NCBI GenBank assembly: GCA_012519365.1
Contig: JAAYQH010000280.1
Span: forward strand, 1-24,487
From: Planctomycetota bacterium
GTDB lineage: Bacteria; Planctomycetota; Phycisphaerae; Sedimentisphaerales; Anaerohalosphaeraceae
Reading direction: 5' to 3'
Length of the DNA stretch: 24,487 bases
The notes beneath the pieces are model-generated. The model ran no database searches and was not told where the DNA came from. It saw nothing but the letters and a program-made list of their open reading frames with translations. Made by a program: the position numbers and the translations under genes. Position 1 is the stretch's first letter. Each line of letters starts with the position of its first letter. This document shows positions 22,639-24,487 of this stretch, piece by piece.

Positions 22639-23693
22639 AAACCAGTGTGCTGCGGACGCAGCCTGCGATGCGCAAGGTGTTGTTGGCGTTGATTCCTTGT
22701 GCGGGGGGCAGTATTTATTTTTTCGGCTGGCGGTCATTGGCCATGATCGCGTTTTGCTGCGTGTGGGGGTTTTTTCTGGAGTGGCTGTTTTGCCGAAAAC
22801 GCGGCGAGCCGGTCAGTGAGGCTGTGTTTGTAACCGCAACTCTGTTTGCGCTGATTATGCCGCCTGGAGTCGGCTGGCATGTGCTGGCGGTGGGGATGGG
22901 CGTTGCGATTATTTTTACCAAAGAGGTTTTTGGCGGTTTCGGCCGCAATGTGTTTAATCCGGCTTTGGCGGGGCGGTGTTTTGTGTATATTTGCTTTCCG
23001 GTGGCTCTGACGGGGGTTTGGCAAGAACCCGCGTCAGGCCCGCTGGGAGCACTGGGCCGCTGGACAACCGCCATTCGTTCCGACGGAACCGCGGCGGTCA
23101 CGAGCGCATCGCCAATGGCTCATTTGAAAGCCGGCCGCTTGGTACGGTCGTCCGATCCGGACGCACTGGATCACATCCCGTTTGAAGTAGGCGATCAGGA
23201 TCGCCTCAAGATCAGCAACGCTGCCCTGTTTAAGGCTCAGTTTTTCGGCTCGATGAGCGGCACGATGGGAGCGACCAGTGCGCTGCTGATTCTGATCGGG
23301 GGGGTGTATCTGTTTTGGACAAAGGCAGCCAGCCGCACCACCATCCTGTCGGTGGTGATAACGTATGCTGTATTGAATCAGATTCTGTTTTGGCTGAAGG
23401 TTGAGCCTGTGCCAGGCGCATGGCCGGCGGTATTGGGAGGCGGTTTTTTGCTTGGGGCGTTTTTTATGGCAACTGATCCGGTCAGCTCGCCCCGAACCGA
23501 GTGGGGGCGGATTTTCTTCGGGGTTCTCATCGGCGCTGCAACCGTGGTCATCCGCAATTTTTCCATCTTCAACGGCGGCCTGATGTTCAGCATCTTGTTG
23601 GGCAATATGTTTGCGCCGATCATTGATTATGGTGTCAAGGCTTGGCAGGACAGCAAAAAAAACAAAGGCCTCGCACCGGAGGCGGCCTCATGA
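22620..23693 (+). CDS. rnfD: RnfD/NqrB-family membrane subunit
   Basis: RnfD/NqrB is an inner-membrane subunit of ion-pumping Rnf (ferredoxin:NAD+) or Nqr (NADH:quinone) complexes and usually carries a covalent FMN. The 357-residue protein has several membrane segments, the KEVFGGFGRNVFNPALAGR signature (101-119) and the later GTMGATSALL run. Its length matches RnfD (about 350) rather than NqrB (about 410). The usual flavinylation motif DxxTSAT is here AAVTSAS (158-164): Ser164 replaces the FMN-bearing Thr and Ala158 the Asp. The only ATG in frame after a stop is 22620, which has a weak ribosome site. No rnfC or nqrA lies upstream; the preceding gene is a ferritin-like protein. It overlaps rnfG by ATGA. 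Confidence 0.9.
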   Translation: MATGQIKTSVLRTQPAMRKVLLALIPCAGGSIYFFGWRSLAMIAFCCVWGFFLEWLFCRKRGEPVSEAVFVTATLFALIMPPGVGWHVLAVGMGVAIIFTKEVFGGFGRNVFNPALAGRCFVYICFPVALTGVWQEPASGPLGALGRWTTAIRSDGTAAVTSASPMAHLKAGRLVRSSDPDALDHIPFEVGDQDRLKISNAALFKAQFFGSMSGTMGATSALLILIGGVYLFWTKAASRTTILSVVITYAVLNQILFWLKVEPVPGAWPAVLGGGFLLGAFFMATDPVSSPRTEWGRIFFGVLIGAATVVIRNFSIFNGGLMFSILLGNMFAPIIDYGVKAWQDSKKNKGLAPEAAS

Positions 23694-24304
23694 AGGACAA
23701 ACTGTGGTTTCCGGTGGTGTATATGTTTCTGATCACGGCGTGTTTCAGCTCGATTCTGATCGGGTTTTCACGGCTGACGCGCGACCGCGTTCAGGCTAAT
23801 CAGCAAATCGCCTTTGAACGGGCTGTGCTGGAGGCATTTCCCGAAATCGAGGTGCCACCGATGCCGCGGATTCACGAGCGATTTACTCAGTTGTTTGAAA
23901 AATCCGAGCAGGCCGGCGGTGTGTATGTGTATCGCGAAAACGGACATATCGTCGGATATGCCGTTCCTGTATCCGGGCAGGGATTTTGGGCCCCGATTCG
24001 CGGTGTCGTGGGAGTCTCCAGCGACCTCAAGACGATTGTTGGTATTGCTTTTTATGAACAGAACGAAACGCCCGGGTTGGGGGCACGAATTGCAGAGCCG
24101 CAGTTTCGAAAACAATTTGAGGGACTGCGTATCGGTCAATTGCCGGCGCCTATCGGCATTCGTCCGACTTCGGTCACACTGGCGGAGAATGAAGTCCACG
24201 CGATTACCGGGGCAACGCAGACCAGTGTTCGATTGGAGAAGTTGATTAACGAGAATCTCTCGGCGTGGTTGGAGAAGATGCAGCAGCAGGGAGGTGCCCA
24301 ATGA
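23690..24304 (+). CDS. rnfG: RnfG/NqrC-family FMN-binding subunit
   Basis: RnfG/NqrC is anchored by one N-terminal helix (about 6-27 here) with a periplasmic domain holding covalent FMN attached by ApbE. The 204-residue protein has GFWAPIRGVVGV (98-109), the FYEQNETPGLG motif (121-131) and the flavinylation site ITGATQTS, with T176 as acceptor. The Asp usually six residues before that Thr is His170. The FYEQxETPGLG wording is closer to NqrC than to RnfG, while the neighbouring subunit length is closer to Rnf. The ATG at 23690 overlaps the rnfD stop and the stop overlaps the next ATG, so the three genes are translationally coupled. Confidence 0.92.
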   Translation: MKDKLWFPVVYMFLITACFSSILIGFSRLTRDRVQANQQIAFERAVLEAFPEIEVPPMPRIHERFTQLFEKSEQAGGVYVYRENGHIVGYAVPVSGQGFWAPIRGVVGVSSDLKTIVGIAFYEQNETPGLGARIAEPQFRKQFEGLRIGQLPAPIGIRPTSVTLAENEVHAITGATQTSVRLEKLINENLSAWLEKMQQQGGAQ

Positions 24305-24487
24305 ATGGTTCGACGTCCGCGGTTGCCCGCGATATTATGCGGGACGGGCTTTGGCGCAATAATCCTATTTTTCGACAGATTTTGGGGATTTGCAGCACGC
24401 TGGCGGTCACCAATGTTGTGCTGAATACGGCGGTGATGTGCGCGTCGCTGACGGCGGTGACGGCATTGAGCTGCCTGACGGTGTCGC
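24301..24487 (+). CDS. rnfE: RnfE/NqrD-family membrane subunit, partial
   Basis: Only the first 62 codons are present; the gene runs off the window. RnfE/NqrD subunits form half of the membrane pair that holds an iron-sulphur centre in the ion-pumping core. Visible marks are GLWRNNPIFRQILGICSTLAVTN (residues 16-38, quoted as GLWRNNPIF and QILGICSTLAVT), with C31 in the position of the NqrD cluster cysteine. GLW..NP.F is Rnf-like and LGICS.LAVT is Nqr-like, so the type cannot be fixed. The start overlaps the rnfG stop by ATGA. Confidence 0.9.
   Translation, partial: MNGSTSAVARDIMRDGLWRNNPIFRQILGICSTLAVTNVVLNTAVMCASLTAVTALSCLTVS

Noticed and set aside
23256..23288. GATS in RnfD as the covalent FMN site
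   Set aside because: Alignment from memory places it at the GxxGETS region of the family, after the flavinylation motif, so it is not the acceptor.
1..24487. tRNA, rRNA, CRISPR arrays, insertion sequences or phage genes
   Set aside because: All gaps between genes were read on both strands. No cloverleaf, repeat array, transposase or terminal inverted repeat was found, and XerC is a housekeeping recombinase by context.

Overview
The window looks like a chromosomal segment of a Gram-negative-type, anaerobic or microaerophilic bacterium, most plausibly a planctomycete of the Phycisphaerae type. The pointers are a short zinc-ribbon membrane protein of the kind common in Planctomycetota, a fused aroD-aroE gene, Kdo (lipopolysaccharide) synthesis together with ftsW and murG, and a large set of anaerobe-type oxygen-defence proteins. 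The taxonomic call is an inference from gene content; no rRNA, tRNA, IS element, phage gene or CRISPR array was seen.

Layout. (1) 1-1678, minus strand: pilT, a small zinc-ribbon membrane protein and the first codons of another gene. (2) 1877-4512, plus: a consensus promoter, kdsB and a divergent CTP synthase. (3) 4534-4887, minus: a small putative coiled-coil lipoprotein. (4) 5089-11628, plus: ftsW, murG, tadA, an unrecognised polytopic membrane protein and a membrane-bound nucleotide-sugar 4,6-dehydratase with an unusual coiled-coil insertion, ending at a bidirectional terminator. (5) 15962-11704, minus: dapF, kdsA, a radical SAM gene, an 84-residue orphan and xerC, read from a promoter with a perfect TATAAT. 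(6) 16137-17699, plus: fused aroDE, apparently leaderless. (7) 17906-24487, plus: perR, rubrerythrin, thiol peroxidase, flavodiiron protein, desulfoferrodoxin, ferritin, a second ferritin-like diiron protein, then rnfD-rnfG-rnfE, cut by the window edge.

How it works together. Blocks 2-5 are mainly envelope building: Kdo and CMP-Kdo, lipid II, septal peptidoglycan polymerisation, meso-diaminopimelate and surface-sugar precursors. Block 7 reads as one oxygen-defence and iron-handling island. A peroxide sensor controls enzymes that remove O2 (flavodiiron protein), superoxide (desulfoferrodoxin) and peroxide (rubrerythrin, Tpx), and ferritins store the iron. A Na+/H+-translocating electron-transfer complex of the Rnf/Nqr superfamily follows directly and could share the reductant pool.

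The most interesting points are: matching 22-bp palindromes centred on the -10 elements of perR and rubrerythrin; a thiol peroxidase that can be read as a lipoprotein from one start and as a cytosolic enzyme from an internal start with a strong ribosome site; Rnf/Nqr-type subunits whose flavinylation motifs are altered and which lack an rnfC or nqrA gene upstream; and candidate leaderless promoters at aroDE and perhaps ftsW.
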